Shown: positions 1-7,721 of the stretch, in pieces
Position numbering within the stretch: the stretch's first letter is position 1
How the letters are laid out: every line of letters begins with the position of its first letter
Assembly (NCBI RefSeq): GCF_002245695.1
Contig: NZ_NOII01000001.1
Location: 1,452,340-1,516,339, forward strand
Origin: Fictibacillus aquaticus
Lineage (GTDB): Bacteria; Bacillota; Bacilli; Bacillales; Fictibacillaceae
Direction of reading: 5' to 3'
Length of the DNA stretch: 64,000 nucleotides
The notes under the pieces: model-generated
The model's input: the letters and a program-made list of their open reading frames with translations, nothing else
Database searches by the model: none
What the model was told of the DNA's origin: nothing
Made by a program: the position numbers and the translations under genes

Positions 1-2644
1 TTTTCATTTCTTTCGTTCTTGGGAAGACAAAGTCTTCTGTAAACGGAAACGTAATAGTAAAAGTGCTGCCTCTACCCGCCTCACTTGCTACAGACATCTC
101 TCCGCCCATTTTTTCTGTCATCATTTTTGCGATTGACAAGCCTACCCCGGTTCCTTCTATTCTGCCTTTTACATCGCTTCCCCGATAAAAAGGTTCAAAT
201 ATATGAGGCAGATCATGCGCGGGTATACCTTGTCCAGTATCCTTCACTGCAAGCGTAACGTATTGATCTTTTTTACATGCTGCAAGTGATACGTTCCCAT
301 TTTTTCGGTTATATTTAATCGCGTTCGTCAAAAGATTAATAAGTATTTGCTGAAACCTTGTAGTATCAACATTTAAGATTATCGGTATTTCTGGCAGTTC
401 AATAATTTCCAATGTTACATTCATCTCATCCGCCTGTTTTTGCACAAGCGCTAATGACTGCTCGAGCAACTCCTCAAACACAGCGTGCTCAAACTGAAAA
501 GCGGTGTGCCCTGATTCAATGCTTGATAAGTCGAGCACTTCGTTGATGAGGTGAAGCAAGTGCCTGCCACCCTGAAGAATTTCCTGCACTTTTTGATTTT
601 GCTGAAACGTTAGCGGTTCTTCTGAATCATATTCTAAAATTTGTGCGAATCCTAATATCGCATTAAGCGGCGTCCGAAGCTCGTGACTCATCTTTGACAA
701 AAATTCCGATTTTGCCCGATTCGCTTTCTCTGCTTCTTCTTTTGCGATATATAAAGATTCTTCTAATTTTCTTTCTTCTGTAATGTCTTCGATTTTCCAA
801 AAATGGCCCTTGTACAATTCATTCGAAAAAATGGGGATATACGTTCTTCGGATAAGACGGCTATTGTTAAGTAAAATTTCGTCTGTCACCATTTTTTTAT
901 TGTGAATAATCGTTTCTGTCTGTTTTTTAACATTAATTTTTTCTGGAAAAAAACGCATGATGTGGCCGGACAGGTCTTTAATGTTCATGCCATAAAAATC
1001 TTTTGGGCTGGCAGACGATCCAAATATCTTAAAACATTCTTCATTAGCCAGAAGAATGTTCCGGTTTTCATCTTCTTCCAGCACACCAAACTGGAGGTTT
1101 TCTATTAAAGTACTCATGATTTCATTGGAAACTTTTAATGTGTCTTCCTGTTTCTTTTCTTTTGAAATATCCCGATATGTGACAACAACACCTTTTAGCA
1201 CCCCATCCATCACTAATGGAGCAGTGTTAGCCGAAATCCATAAGATATTTTCACTGCCATTCTCGTCAGATAGCTTTACACCGATGTTTTGACGGTAAAA
1301 AGCTTTACCTGTTTTCAATGTCTGATAGATTGGCTTTTCTTCCGGAAGATAGCAGGAGCCGTCTTCCCTTATTAATTGCCATGAAGGACTAAGCGGAGTT
1401 GTTTTTTGAAAGTCCTCGTAATCATAGTTGACCATTGCCGCTGCTTTCTCATTCGCCAAAAGCATTTTCCCCTCTGTATCTATTACAACAAGGCCATCTG
1501 ACATTGTAGTTAAAATAGATTGATATAAGGACTGCTTTTCTTTTAGAGCCTGCTGTGTTGTATAAAGCTCTGTAATATCCGAACAAATGCTGTAGGCACC
1601 GATAATCTGATCTCCCATTATGATAGGCGTGTTCTTAACATTTACATAAACCCTTCTGTTGTCTTTGCTGATCGCCCATACTTTATATTCCTGAGATTCT
1701 CCAGACAGGCACTTTTGAAAATGGCTGTACGTTTTTTCCAGATCCTCTTCCGCAATTAGAGGAGCAAATGACTGGCCGATGATTTCCTCCGCTTTATAGC
1801 CAGTAAGAGCTTCGCCTGCAGGATTAATGGTCATGAATCTTCCTTCAAGGTCAAAAGTAAAGATAGCATCAGGATTATGAAGAAAAAGTGACTGATAACG
1901 CTCTTCTCCCCACTTGGCTGCTTCTCTCATCACTTTATTTTCATAGCCTGCAAGAAGCAGGCTGGAGATAATAATGAAAGAAGTTACGAGTACGACAATA
2001 AGGAGGAACAATGAGTGTTCTACCGGATTGATTTCATATGCAGCCGATGGGTCAGGATGAAAGGCAATTCCCATCATAGAGATGAAATGCATGGATGCAA
2101 TGCTTAATCCCATTAAAACAGCACTTGTCCATTTATTGATCAATAAAATAGAGGATCCTTTTTTAAATAAATAAAAGATGTTCAGCGCGGCAAAACAAAT
2201 AATAAAAGCGATTACAATTGAAAGCACTACATAAAACCAATTAAAAATCATAATGCCTTTAAACTTGATCGCATAAATGCCTAAGTAGTGCATAGATATG
2301 ATCCCGGCACTTAAAAGGCTGCAAGACAGCAGAATAGCCGGCATTTTATTAGGAGTGTTGAAAAGCTTATAGAAAGAAAGCGAGGAAGCTAAGATCGCGA
2401 TCAGTAATGACAGCAGCGTCATAAACCAGTCATATTGAAACGAAACATGCATAGCAGTCATCGCGATAAAATGCATCGCCCAGATTCCCAAACCAAAACC
2501 TATACCGCCGATGCAGATTTTGGATACCTTTTGTGTTTTACTTTCGGTGCTTTTTCCTACAAAGAACAGCGCTAAGTAGGACGTTAAAACAGATATGCAT
2601 AATGAGAGCATAACGAGATAAACGTTAATATGTGTTAAGTGCAT
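1..2644 (-). CDS. MHYT-PAS sensor histidine kinase, C-terminus cut by window edge
   Basis: About 881 codons are open from an ATG at 2644 to the left edge, so the C-terminus is missing. The N-terminal ~230 residues form a membrane MHYT sensor with three MHY/MHF motifs (GIWAMHFIAM near residue 57, ISMHYLGIYA near 118, ASMHFISMMG near 185). Three PAS domains follow (about 250-360, 373-490 and 510-620). The transmitter has the H-box MSHELRTPLNAI with His near residue 654, an N-box LINLLTNAIKYN near 770, and G-boxes DTGQGIP and GTGVGLSIAK. The protein should autophosphorylate on His in response to a ligand sensed by the membrane or PAS domains. MHYT domains are proposed to sense O2, CO or NO through metal; this is family knowledge, not visible here. 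A receiver domain could follow beyond the edge. Neighbouring STAS and LytTR genes on the same strand suggest a signalling cluster. Confidence 0.93.
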   Translation of the reverse strand, partial: MHLTHINVYLVMLSLCISVLTSYLALFFVGKSTESKTQKVSKICIGGIGFGLGIWAMHFIAMTAMHVSFQYDWFMTLLSLLIAILASSLSFYKLFNTPNKMPAILLSCSLLSAGIISMHYLGIYAIKFKGIMIFNWFYVVLSIVIAFIICFAALNIFYLFKKGSSILLINKWTSAVLMGLSIASMHFISMMGIAFHPDPSAAYEINPVEHSLFLLIVVLVTSFIIISSLLLAGYENKVMREAAKWGEERYQSLFLHNPDAIFTFDLEGRFMTINPAGEALTGYKAEEIIGQSFAPLIAEEDLEKTYSHFQKCLSGESQEYKVWAISKDNRRVYVNVKNTPIIMGDQIIGAYSICSDITELYTTQQALKEKQSLYQSILTTMSDGLVVIDTEGKMLLANEKAAAMVNYDYEDFQKTTPLSPSWQLIREDGSCYLPEEKPIYQTLKTGKAFYRQNIGVKLSDENGSENILWISANTAPLVMDGVLKGVVVTYRDISKEKKQEDTLKVSNEIMSTLIENLQFGVLEEDENRNILLANEECFKIFGSSASPKDFYGMNIKDLSGHIMRFFPEKINVKKQTETIIHNKKMVTDEILLNNSRLIRRTYIPIFSNELYKGHFWKIEDITEERKLEESLYIAKEEAEKANRAKSEFLSKMSHELRTPLNAILGFAQILEYDSEEPLTFQQNQKVQEILQGGRHLLHLINEVLDLSSIESGHTAFQFEHAVFEELLEQSLALVQKQADEMNVTLEIIELPEIPIILNVDTTRFQQILINLLTNAIKYNRKNGNVSLAACKKDQYVTLAVKDTGQGIPAHDLPHIFEPFYRGSDVKGRIEGTGVGLSIAKMMTEKMGGEMSVASEAGRGSTFTITFPFTEDFVFPRTKEMK

Positions 2645-2797
2645 AAAATTACCCCATAAAATGATATTCTCCCATAATCATACAATGATTCGCACCTATC
2701 TATTTAGAGACTGAATGACCGTTTTTGTCGAACTTTGTAGAAATATATAGGCAAAAAGTACTGACAAGCTTAGGGAGGCATAGGCCGAAAAATTGCA

Positions 2798-2836
2798 AAA
2801 TAAAAAGCGTCCCGCCTGGTGAGGATGCGGACGCTT
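2798..2836 (-). terminator. Intrinsic terminator after the STAS gene
   Basis: On the minus strand AAGCGTCCGC pairs with GCGGGACGCTT and is followed by a T-rich run (TTTATTTT), 15 bases past the STAS stop codon. Confidence 0.8.
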
Positions 2837-2850
2837 CGGTGCTCTTTATC

Positions 2851-3168
2851 TTAAAATGATAATACTGCTGCTTCAGGCATTTCTTGAATCCATTGTTCCA
2901 GTAAAAGAAGGCGTGTGTCTGCAGCCATGTTGGCTATGTAAATCTCGTTTCCTCTTGCTCTTACCTTGCGCATCATCTTAATAATGCAGTCCAAGCCTTT
3001 CGAGTCAACATTCTCTACATTTTCAAAATGCAGAAAAAAAGTGCGGTTTTCGTGGTCTGCTATCACAAACAGACCATTCTCAAACAATTCTGCTGCTCTC
3101 ATGTCAATGTTTCCCTTAAGGTCAATTGAAATGGTTTCTTGTTCCACTCTTAAATCATAGGTCAGCAT
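2851..3168 (-). CDS. STAS-domain protein (anti-sigma antagonist-like)
   Basis: A 105-residue single STAS domain resembling SpoIIAA/RsbV-type antagonists. The alternating beta/alpha pattern and the switch region NVDSKGLDCI are visible. In SpoIIAA/RsbV the loop is D-S-S-G and the second Ser is phosphorylated by a partner kinase; here that position appears to be Lys (D-S-K-G), so conventional phospho-switching may be lost. The ATG at 3168 is chosen because AGAAGGTG lies 5 bases upstream; an in-frame start seven codons earlier has no comparable site. The gene has its own terminator and lies between a histidine kinase and a LytTR regulator. No anti-sigma partner is visible in the window. Function beyond protein-protein signalling is inferred. 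Confidence 0.85.
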   Translation of the reverse strand: MLTYDLRVEQETISIDLKGNIDMRAAELFENGLFVIADHENRTFFLHFENVENVDSKGLDCIIKMMRKVRARGNEIYIANMAADTRLLLLEQWIQEMPEAAVLSF

Positions 3169-3339
3169 GGAGACACCTTCTGTATTCAATTTTTAAATAT
3201 ATAAAATATTTTACTAATTGATATACGAAACTGTCTAACTGGCAATTTCCCAAACGGTACATAAATAATCCCGTTCAGCCATCTGTTATGCCTCAAGACA
3301 TTCTGAAATGCCCCATTAACTGCACAACCCCCCAAAAAA

Positions 3340-4071
3340 TTAACGGGAGTAGCTTTGTATCGCTTTCTGAATGCTGCTGATCTTATGCTTCGAAATATGA
3401 GCGGTTTCGCTGTAGTTGCGGAAGCTCACTTTAAACGTTTCATCAACAGGGGTAATATTTTCAATCCAGTCAATGTTAATAATAAAAGAACGATGGGCAG
3501 ATAAGAAACGCTCATCTAGCTTGCGTGCGAGCGTATCGAGAGTGTCCGTCGTCTCATATACTTGGCTTAAAGTATGAATATGAGCCTTACGTTCGGACTT
3601 TTCAACAAAAACAATATCATCATAAGCGATAAAGCTTACAGATCCTTTATTTTTCATCAGCAGCTTTTTAGCTGAAACACGCTCTTTTTCCCGATTCATA
3701 TAGTCAAACTGTGCAGCGGCTTTCTGAAGAGCCGTAAACAGCCTGGCTCGTTCTACAGGCTTAACAATATAATCAAGAGCGGACAAATTAAAAGCTTCTA
3801 CGGCAAATTTTTCGTGTCCCGTAATAATGATAAATTTTACGTGGGGAGAAAATTTAATGATTTCTTTAATAGCATTGATTCCATTAATTAAAGGCATGCA
3901 AATATCCATGAGTATAAGATCAGGCTGGTGGACAGCAGACTGATTAATTAATTCGTCTCCGTTAGAGGCTTCACCGCACACATCGAACTGTGGAAGCGGT
4001 TTTATAAATTGCTTTAAAACTTCTCGTGATGGTCTGTCATCATCTGCGATCAATATCTTATATGGTTTCAT
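3340..4071 (-). CDS. LytTR-family response regulator
   Basis: A 243-residue two-domain regulator. The receiver domain (1-120) has the acidic pocket IADDD, phospho-acceptor Asp56 in LILMDICMP, the switch Thr in IIITGH, and Lys in YIVKPVE. The C-terminal ~100 residues form a LytTR DNA-binding domain (IAYDDIVFVEKSERKAHIHT ... LDERFLSAHRSFIINIDWI). It should bind short direct repeats upstream of target genes when phosphorylated. No LytS-type kinase sits next to it; the MHYT-PAS kinase 700 bp away is a possible but unproven partner. AGGTGATT precedes the ATG. The ~380-bp upstream region holds a strong dyad at 4203-4239 that could be an operator. The targets are unknown, and the symbols lytR/natR cannot be assigned. 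Confidence 0.92.
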   Translation of the reverse strand: MKPYKILIADDDRPSREVLKQFIKPLPQFDVCGEASNGDELINQSAVHQPDLILMDICMPLINGINAIKEIIKFSPHVKFIIITGHEKFAVEAFNLSALDYIVKPVERARLFTALQKAAAQFDYMNREKERVSAKKLLMKNKGSVSFIAYDDIVFVEKSERKAHIHTLSQVYETTDTLDTLARKLDERFLSAHRSFIINIDWIENITPVDETFKVSFRNYSETAHISKHKISSIQKAIQSYSR

Positions 4072-4202
4072 CTAATCACCTGCTGTTAAGTATTCTTTGT
4101 TTTCCCACTAAATTTCGGGTGCGTCTTGTACTGTGTATAAATTTAACTGTAAAAACAATTTGCTCAGCAATTAGCATTTAATAAAGCTGGTTTGCTAAAG
4201 AA

Positions 4203-4239
4203 AACTTGACTGACTCCATATTCTTAAGTCAGTCTAGTT
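4203..4239. promoter_or_regulatory. 13-bp inverted repeat upstream of the LytTR regulator
   Basis: AACTTGACTGACT and AGTCAGTCTAGTT form an inverted repeat (12 of 13 pairs) around an 11-base spacer, about 130 bp upstream of the LytTR start in a 382-bp intergenic region (4072-4453). It lacks an adjacent T-run on either strand, so an operator fits better than a terminator. The rest of that gap is AT-rich with only the hpf terminator recognised. Confidence 0.45.
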
Positions 4240-4396
4240 GCACTTATACTTAAACTTTAATCACAGCAATCACTGCTTTAATTAAAGCTTTTATGATGTT
4301 TCAAACAATTTCCAAAAATTTTTAATAATTTAATTTTATCATTTGTCTTTATACCACTCTACATATTTTGGAGTTTTTTGTTGATTTTTTTGAACA

Positions 4397-4440
4397 AACA
4401 CAAAAACAGCCGCAGCAAGCAAATGCTCGCTGCGGCTGTT
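4397..4440 (-). terminator. Intrinsic terminator of hpf
   Basis: AACAGCCGCAGCGAGC and its near-perfect complement flank the loop ATTT, followed by a T-rich tail on the minus strand just past the hpf stop. Confidence 0.92.
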
Positions 4441-4453
4441 ATCATCAAAGCTA

Positions 4454-5014
4454 TTAAACTTCTTCAGGAACGATCAAGCCGTATTTGCCGTCTTTACGGC
4501 GGTACACAACATTCGTTTTGCTCGTTTCAGCATTGCTGAAAACGAAAAAGCTATGGCCGAGCAGGTCCATCTGCATGATCGCTTCTTCAGCGTCCATCGG
4601 CTTAAGATCAAAGCGCTTTTCGCGCACGATTTCGAGTTCTTCATCTTCTTCCTCAAGCACCTGTGTCGAGATGCCTTCGGTTCCATTTGTAAACATGTGT
4701 TTGGCATTGTCAGCCGCACGGAATTTGCGGTTCACCTTTGTTTTATGTTTGCGGATCTGGCGCTCAAGCTTTTCTACAACCAAATCGATCGCAGCATATA
4801 AATCAAGATGCCTTTCCTCAGCACGGAGCAAAAGCCCCTTCATTGGAATTGTCACCTCAATGGACTGTTCACTATTATTAACTTTCAGGTTAACGTGAAC
4901 GTCGGAGTTCGGAGTCTCATTAAAATATTTAGTGAGTTTCAATACCTTCTTCTCAACATAATTTCTTAGAGCTTCAGTTACCTCGATGTTTTCTCCGCGA
5001 ATGTTAAAGTTCAT
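4454..5014 (-). CDS. hpf: Long-form ribosome hibernation promoting factor
   Basis: A 186-residue long HPF (B. subtilis YvyD). The N-terminal domain (about 1-100, start MNFNIRGENIEVTEALRNYV) binds the 30S subunit in the mRNA/tRNA channel. A charged linker (about 100-130) leads to the C-terminal dimerisation domain (KPMDAEEAIMQMDLLGHSFF through GLIVPEEV) that joins two 70S ribosomes into inactive 100S dimers. Length and both domains match the long form of Firmicutes. AAAGGAGGAG precedes the ATG, and a terminator follows. In B. subtilis hpf lies next to fliT and secA; here a small-gene and repeat region separates it from fliT, and secA is not seen. Overlapping sigma-H/sigma-B-like promoter elements upstream fit stress and stationary-phase expression. 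Confidence 0.97.
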   Translation of the reverse strand: MNFNIRGENIEVTEALRNYVEKKVLKLTKYFNETPNSDVHVNLKVNNSEQSIEVTIPMKGLLLRAEERHLDLYAAIDLVVEKLERQIRKHKTKVNRKFRAADNAKHMFTNGTEGISTQVLEEEDEELEIVREKRFDLKPMDAEEAIMQMDLLGHSFFVFSNAETSKTNVVYRRKDGKYGLIVPEEV

Positions 5015-5048
5015 AACTTAAACTCCTCCTTTCGGTGATGTTAATATA

Positions 5049-5082
5049 TTTCGTTATCCCCTGCTGTAATTCCTCCCAAACC
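5049..5082 (-). promoter_or_regulatory. Candidate overlapping sigma-H / sigma-B promoters of hpf
   Basis: On the minus strand AGGAATT (5068-5074), a 12-base spacer and AACGAAA resemble the sigma-H pattern AGGAWWW-N11-12-RNNGAAT. GTTTGG (5076-5081), 15 bases and GGGGAT/GGGATA resemble a sigma-B promoter. B. subtilis yvyD is known to use both factors. The matches are imperfect. Confidence 0.4.
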
Positions 5083-5181
5083 TTTAAAATTTCTTTACAA
5101 CTTTCGACAAAGTTTATAAAGAGTCATTTTGAAGTTGGCTGTTTTCGCATACTTTGTTGCTTTAAAGAATTCAGAGGAGCA

Positions 5182-5310
5182 GTTGATCTCCGCTTCAGGC
5201 GCACGCTTTCCGCGGGGTGAGCGGTGAGCCCTTTTGTCGCTACGCGCCTTTAAAAGGTCTCACCTGCCTCACTCATCCCGCTGGAGTCGGCGCCTTACAC
5301 TCCGATCAAC
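5182..5310 (-). repeat. Dispersed palindromic repeat, copy A
   Basis: Core of a repeat family with four copies in the window (others at 48628, 51234 and 63735), here inverted. Ends are GTTGATC...GATCAAC; the inner part carries GGCGCCGACTCCAGCGGG- and CCCCGCGGAAAGCG-type blocks. Similarity extends beyond the core: a CATCATTGATTAAG flank on one side, CTCTGAATTCTTTAAAG on the other, and a TTTTTAAAAGATTTTTGCTTTGGAA block near 5446-5475 shared with copies B and C. It lies in the 650-bp gap between hpf and the GNAT gene and encodes no convincing protein. Confidence 0.88.
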
Positions 5311-5486
5311 TTAATCAATGATGGATTCAGGATGCTAATTGAATAAATAATCAATTGAACGAAAAACAGGAACATTCATTATGTATAGGCGTTGAAGCTA
5401 ACCTTACACCTAAGAGAAAACTCCGCTGAATTGTTGAAAACAAACCTTCCAAAGCAAAAATCTTTTAAAAACAGCCTTTTAGTTTT

Positions 5487-5619
5487 TGGGGTACGGTACT
5501 CGAAAAAGACAAAAGGGCGTTTTTGTCTTTTTCAGATGGACAGCGCTTGCAGGGTAAGGGCATGTCGGTACCATTCCCTTTTGACATAATGACGAAACGG
5601 GATGTGGTACCGTACCCCA
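5487..5619. repeat. 133-bp element with perfect 13-bp terminal inverted repeats
   Basis: TGGGGTACGGTAC at 5487-5499 is repeated exactly inverted at 5607-5619. Inside are a strong hairpin (GAAAAAGACAAAA / TTTTTGTCTTTTTC, 5501-5534) and a second inverted repeat GGTACCATTCCC / GGGATGTGGTACC. It resembles a MITE or REP-type palindrome and has no coding potential. The short hairpin may also stop transcription heading for the GNAT gene. Confidence 0.8.
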
Positions 5620-5665
5620 TAAAAAAATATAATAAATATAATACATATCACGAGGGGGAGCTGCT

Positions 5666-6154
5666 ATGTGGAAAAGGGATGATGGATATATCATTTCCAC
5701 AAAGAAGGAAATGCTGGATGTGGATGTCATTCACCGCTTTTTAAGTGAGGATTCTTATTGGTCGAAGGGAATGGATTATGATCTTGTGGAGGCGTCGATC
5801 GCCAATTCGCAGCTTTGCTACGGTGTTTACACTGAACATAAAACAGATAGCGTAACAGTGAGAAATCAGGTTGGGTTTGCACGTGTCGTCACGGATTATG
5901 TAAAATTCGCCTGGCTTGCTGATGTGTTTATCCTCCCCGCTCATAGAGGTAAAGGTTTAAGCAAGTGGCTCCTGTCTTGCATGCTGGAAAATCCTCATCT
6001 TAAAGGCACGCGGTTCGGCCTGGCAACAAATGACGCCCACGGACTATATGCACAGTTTGGCTTCGAACACATTCAGCAGCCAGAGAACAGGATGGAACGT
6101 CCGCTTGATTGGGAAGTGGTCAAAACGGCTTACTCAAAAAGCATAGGAAACTAG
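5666..6154 (+). CDS. GNAT-family N-acetyltransferase
   Basis: A 162-residue single GNAT domain that would transfer an acetyl group from acetyl-CoA to an unknown amine. The acetyl-CoA-binding motif A is ADVFILPAHRGKGLSKWLL (about residues 90-108, with R/HxxGxG as HRGKGL); motif B follows at LATNDAHGLYAQFGF. GAGGGGGAGC lies upstream of the ATG. The gene stands alone on the plus strand, and its last 21 bases overlap the 3' end of the convergent membrane-protein gene. Its leader region is occupied by the 133-bp inverted-repeat element. Substrate is unknown; small GNATs of this type often acetylate amino compounds or antibiotics, but nothing here decides. Confidence 0.9.
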   Translation: MWKRDDGYIISTKKEMLDVDVIHRFLSEDSYWSKGMDYDLVEASIANSQLCYGVYTEHKTDSVTVRNQVGFARVVTDYVKFAWLADVFILPAHRGKGLSKWLLSCMLENPHLKGTRFGLATNDAHGLYAQFGFEHIQQPENRMERPLDWEVVKTAYSKSIGN

Positions 6155-6400
6155 GATTATCACTGGAAAAGCCACACCGGCAACAATAAAAAACACATTC
6201 AATGCATCAGGAAATGAGCGGTCGAGATACCCTTTCCGGTTTAGTAATTTTAAAATTAAGTAAATAAACAAGGCCGCTGCAAAACCTTCTATCTTTTCCC
6301 ATGATGGGAACGGATTGGGTATGAAATAATCATTGAAGACAATTAAAGTGCTGATTAACATCATCGCAGCAAAAAACTTTATCGGGAATGTGATTTTCAT
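6134..6400 (-). CDS. Small membrane protein of unknown function
   Basis: An 88-residue hydrophobic protein with three predicted membrane segments (about 5-27, 38-54 and 66-87) separated by short charged loops (LLNRKGYLDRSFPDA). The family is not recognised. An AAAGGA site 9 bases before the ATG supports the start, and the ORF ends inside the 3' end of the convergent GNAT gene. Base composition matches its neighbours. It could be a stand-alone integral membrane protein of low conservation. Confidence 0.6.
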   Translation of the reverse strand: MKITFPIKFFAAMMLISTLIVFNDYFIPNPFPSWEKIEGFAAALFIYLILKLLNRKGYLDRSFPDALNVFFIVAGVAFPVIILVSYAF

Positions 6401-6487
6401 GTCTTTTCTGTCCTTTCATGTCGGGGATGAAGGTTAATTCTTGGACATGGTTTTTGTTTTGGCAAATTAAATTCTCCGATGTCTACC

Positions 6488-6551
6488 TGGGGTCCGGTAC
6501 CGAGATTATGACCTTCGGTATAATGGAAACCGTTATCGGTACCGGACCCCA
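6488..6551. repeat. 64-bp element with perfect 16-bp terminal inverted repeats
   Basis: TGGGGTCCGGTACCGA (6488-6503) is exactly inverted at 6536-6551. The ends share the TGGGGT-CCGGTACC theme with the 133-bp element 900 bp away. A small REP/MITE-like palindrome with no ORF of its own. Confidence 0.8.
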
Positions 6552-6620
6552 CTGCGGGACGCAACGATGCTAACGAAGCCAACGAAGAAATTCGCCGCCT
6601 ATCGCAACTCAATCAGCATA

Positions 6621-6649
6621 TAAAAACCCGTCTGGCACACCAGACGGGT
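6621..6649 (-). terminator. Intrinsic terminator of the cold-shock gene
   Basis: ACCCGTCTGG-TGTG-CCAGACGGGT followed by TTTTTATA on the minus strand, 20 bases past the stop. Confidence 0.95.
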
Positions 6650-6669
6650 AAAGGTTATTAGTCGTTGGA

Positions 6670-6867
6670 TTAAAGCTTTGTTACGTTAGACGCTTGTGGC
6701 CCACGAGCTCCATCGACAATATCAAATTCTACTTCTTGGCCTTCGTCAAGCGACTTGTAACCGTCAGAATTGATTGCGGAAAAGTGTACAAACACATCGT
6801 CTCCGTCTTCGCGCTCGATAAACCCAAATCCTTTTTCTGCGTTAAACCATTTCACTTTACCTTGCAT
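6670..6867 (-). CDS. Cold-shock protein (CspA/CspB family)
   Basis: A 65-residue cold-shock domain with both RNA-binding motifs, KGFGFIER (RNP1) and DVFVHFSAI (RNP2), beginning [13 protein letters not shown]. It binds single-stranded RNA/DNA and acts as an RNA chaperone in cold or growth transitions. The ATG at 6867 gives the normal family length; a GTG three codons upstream sits too close to the AAGGGA site. The paralogue (cspB, C or D) cannot be fixed from sequence alone. A sigma-A promoter and a terminator bound it as a single-gene transcript. Confidence 0.95.
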   Translation of the reverse strand: MQGKVKWFNAEKGFGFIEREDGDDVFVHFSAINSDGYKSLDEGQEVEFDIVDGARGPQASNVTKL

Positions 6868-6928
6868 GCAATTCACTATCCCTTCGTCTTAACAATCTGT
6901 ATAGAAGCCTACGCCCTATACATGTATA

Positions 6929-6957
6929 GTATGACATAGGCTAGAAAATGTTGTCAA
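6929..6957 (-). promoter_or_regulatory. Sigma-A promoter of the cold-shock gene
   Basis: TTGACA (6952-6957), 17-base spacer, CATACT (6929-6934) on the minus strand, leaving a ~60-base leader before the ATG. Confidence 0.7.
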
Positions 6958-7089
6958 AGACATAAGATTAGCGAAAATCAACTAGTTTTGTCGAAAAAAC
7001 GCCATATTGTCCGTTATCTGTATTCCACTTCTAAACAAGTGCATTGTTCATATACTTGTACTATCAGCTTAGGACAGGAGTGGAACTGT

Positions 7090-7362
7090 ATGCTGCAAAC
7101 CATTGAAAAAATCGTACTCGGAATGGCTGCCATCCGCATATTCTCAGGAATGTTTGAAATCACGGCCGCCCTCGTTATGCTGCATTACAACTCCGTTGAA
7201 CGTGCGCTCCTCGTCAATTCCCTGCTCTCTATGGTCGGACCGATTATCTTTTTCTCTACCATGACACTCGGCCTTTACGGCATTTCAACCAAAATGAATG
7301 CCTCTAACCTTTTCTGGATCATGGCCGGAATTGCACTGATCGTATATGGGATAAAAAAGTAA
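7090..7362 (+). CDS. yqhV: YqhV-like DUF2619 membrane protein
   Basis: A 90-residue protein with three membrane segments that fits the YqhV/DUF2619 family of Bacillus (MAAIRIFSGMFEITAALVML, then a VNSLLSMVGPIIF core). In B. subtilis yqhV sits beside the sporulation operon spoIIIA; function is unknown. The ATG at 7090 is preferred because a GGAG site precedes it by about 9 bases; an upstream in-frame start adds a non-homologous N-terminus. Here it stands alone on the plus strand, convergent with fliT and only 7 bp from it. Confidence 0.8.
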   Translation: MLQTIEKIVLGMAAIRIFSGMFEITAALVMLHYNSVERALLVNSLLSMVGPIIFFSTMTLGLYGISTKMNASNLFWIMAGIALIVYGIKK

Positions 7363-7369
7363 ACAATGT

Positions 7370-7720
7370 TTAATTCTTTTTATCAAAAAACATTCCATCC
7401 CCCGACACGGCCTGGTATGGGTTGGCGTATTGGGCGGATTTTTGTTTTTTCTTTTTCAGCAGTGCAATGCTTTGCTTGATTTCATTAAGCTGAGCTGATA
7501 AAAGAGGATCAATCGTTTCATTCAGCTGCAAAATATGGTGCCCCATCTTCAACTCGTCTTCACTGTAAACGTCTGGCAGTTCAGAGATCAGAGACTGCCG
7601 CTGCTGCAGAAGCTCATCCAGCTGCTCAATGTAAAGCTCGCGTTCTTCAGCAGGCAAACCGCCCATCACATGATCGTGAAGGTTTTTCGTGATTTCCAGC
7701 AAAATCTTTACCGCCGCCAT
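7370..7720 (-). CDS. fliT: FliT flagellar export chaperone
   Basis: A 116-residue, mostly helical protein in the fliT position, last gene of flaG-fliD-fliS-fliT. FliT binds the cap protein FliD and helps its export by the flagellar type III apparatus. Sequence conservation is low in the family; the call rests on position, size and helical heptads (AEERELYIEQLDELLQQRQS). The ATG at 7720 directly follows the fliS stop with an AAGG site inside the end of fliS, implying translational coupling. An upstream in-frame start would overlap fliS and lacks a site. Confidence 0.83.
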   Translation of the reverse strand: MAAVKILLEITKNLHDHVMGGLPAEERELYIEQLDELLQQRQSLISELPDVYSEDELKMGHHILQLNETIDPLLSAQLNEIKQSIALLKKKKQKSAQYANPYQAVSGDGMFFDKKN

Positions 7721-7721
7721 C

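Noticed and set aside
4474..4898. Overlapping ORFs on both strands of hpf
   Set aside because: Shadows of the high-confidence hpf frame.
5182..5310. Possible structured riboswitch at repeat copy A
   Set aside because: Same sequence recurs at three unrelated intergenic sites in differing orientation to neighbouring genes, so it is a dispersed repeat.
6397..6612. 71-residue minus-strand ORF
   Set aside because: Mostly the 64-bp inverted-repeat element, no homology signal and no ribosome site.
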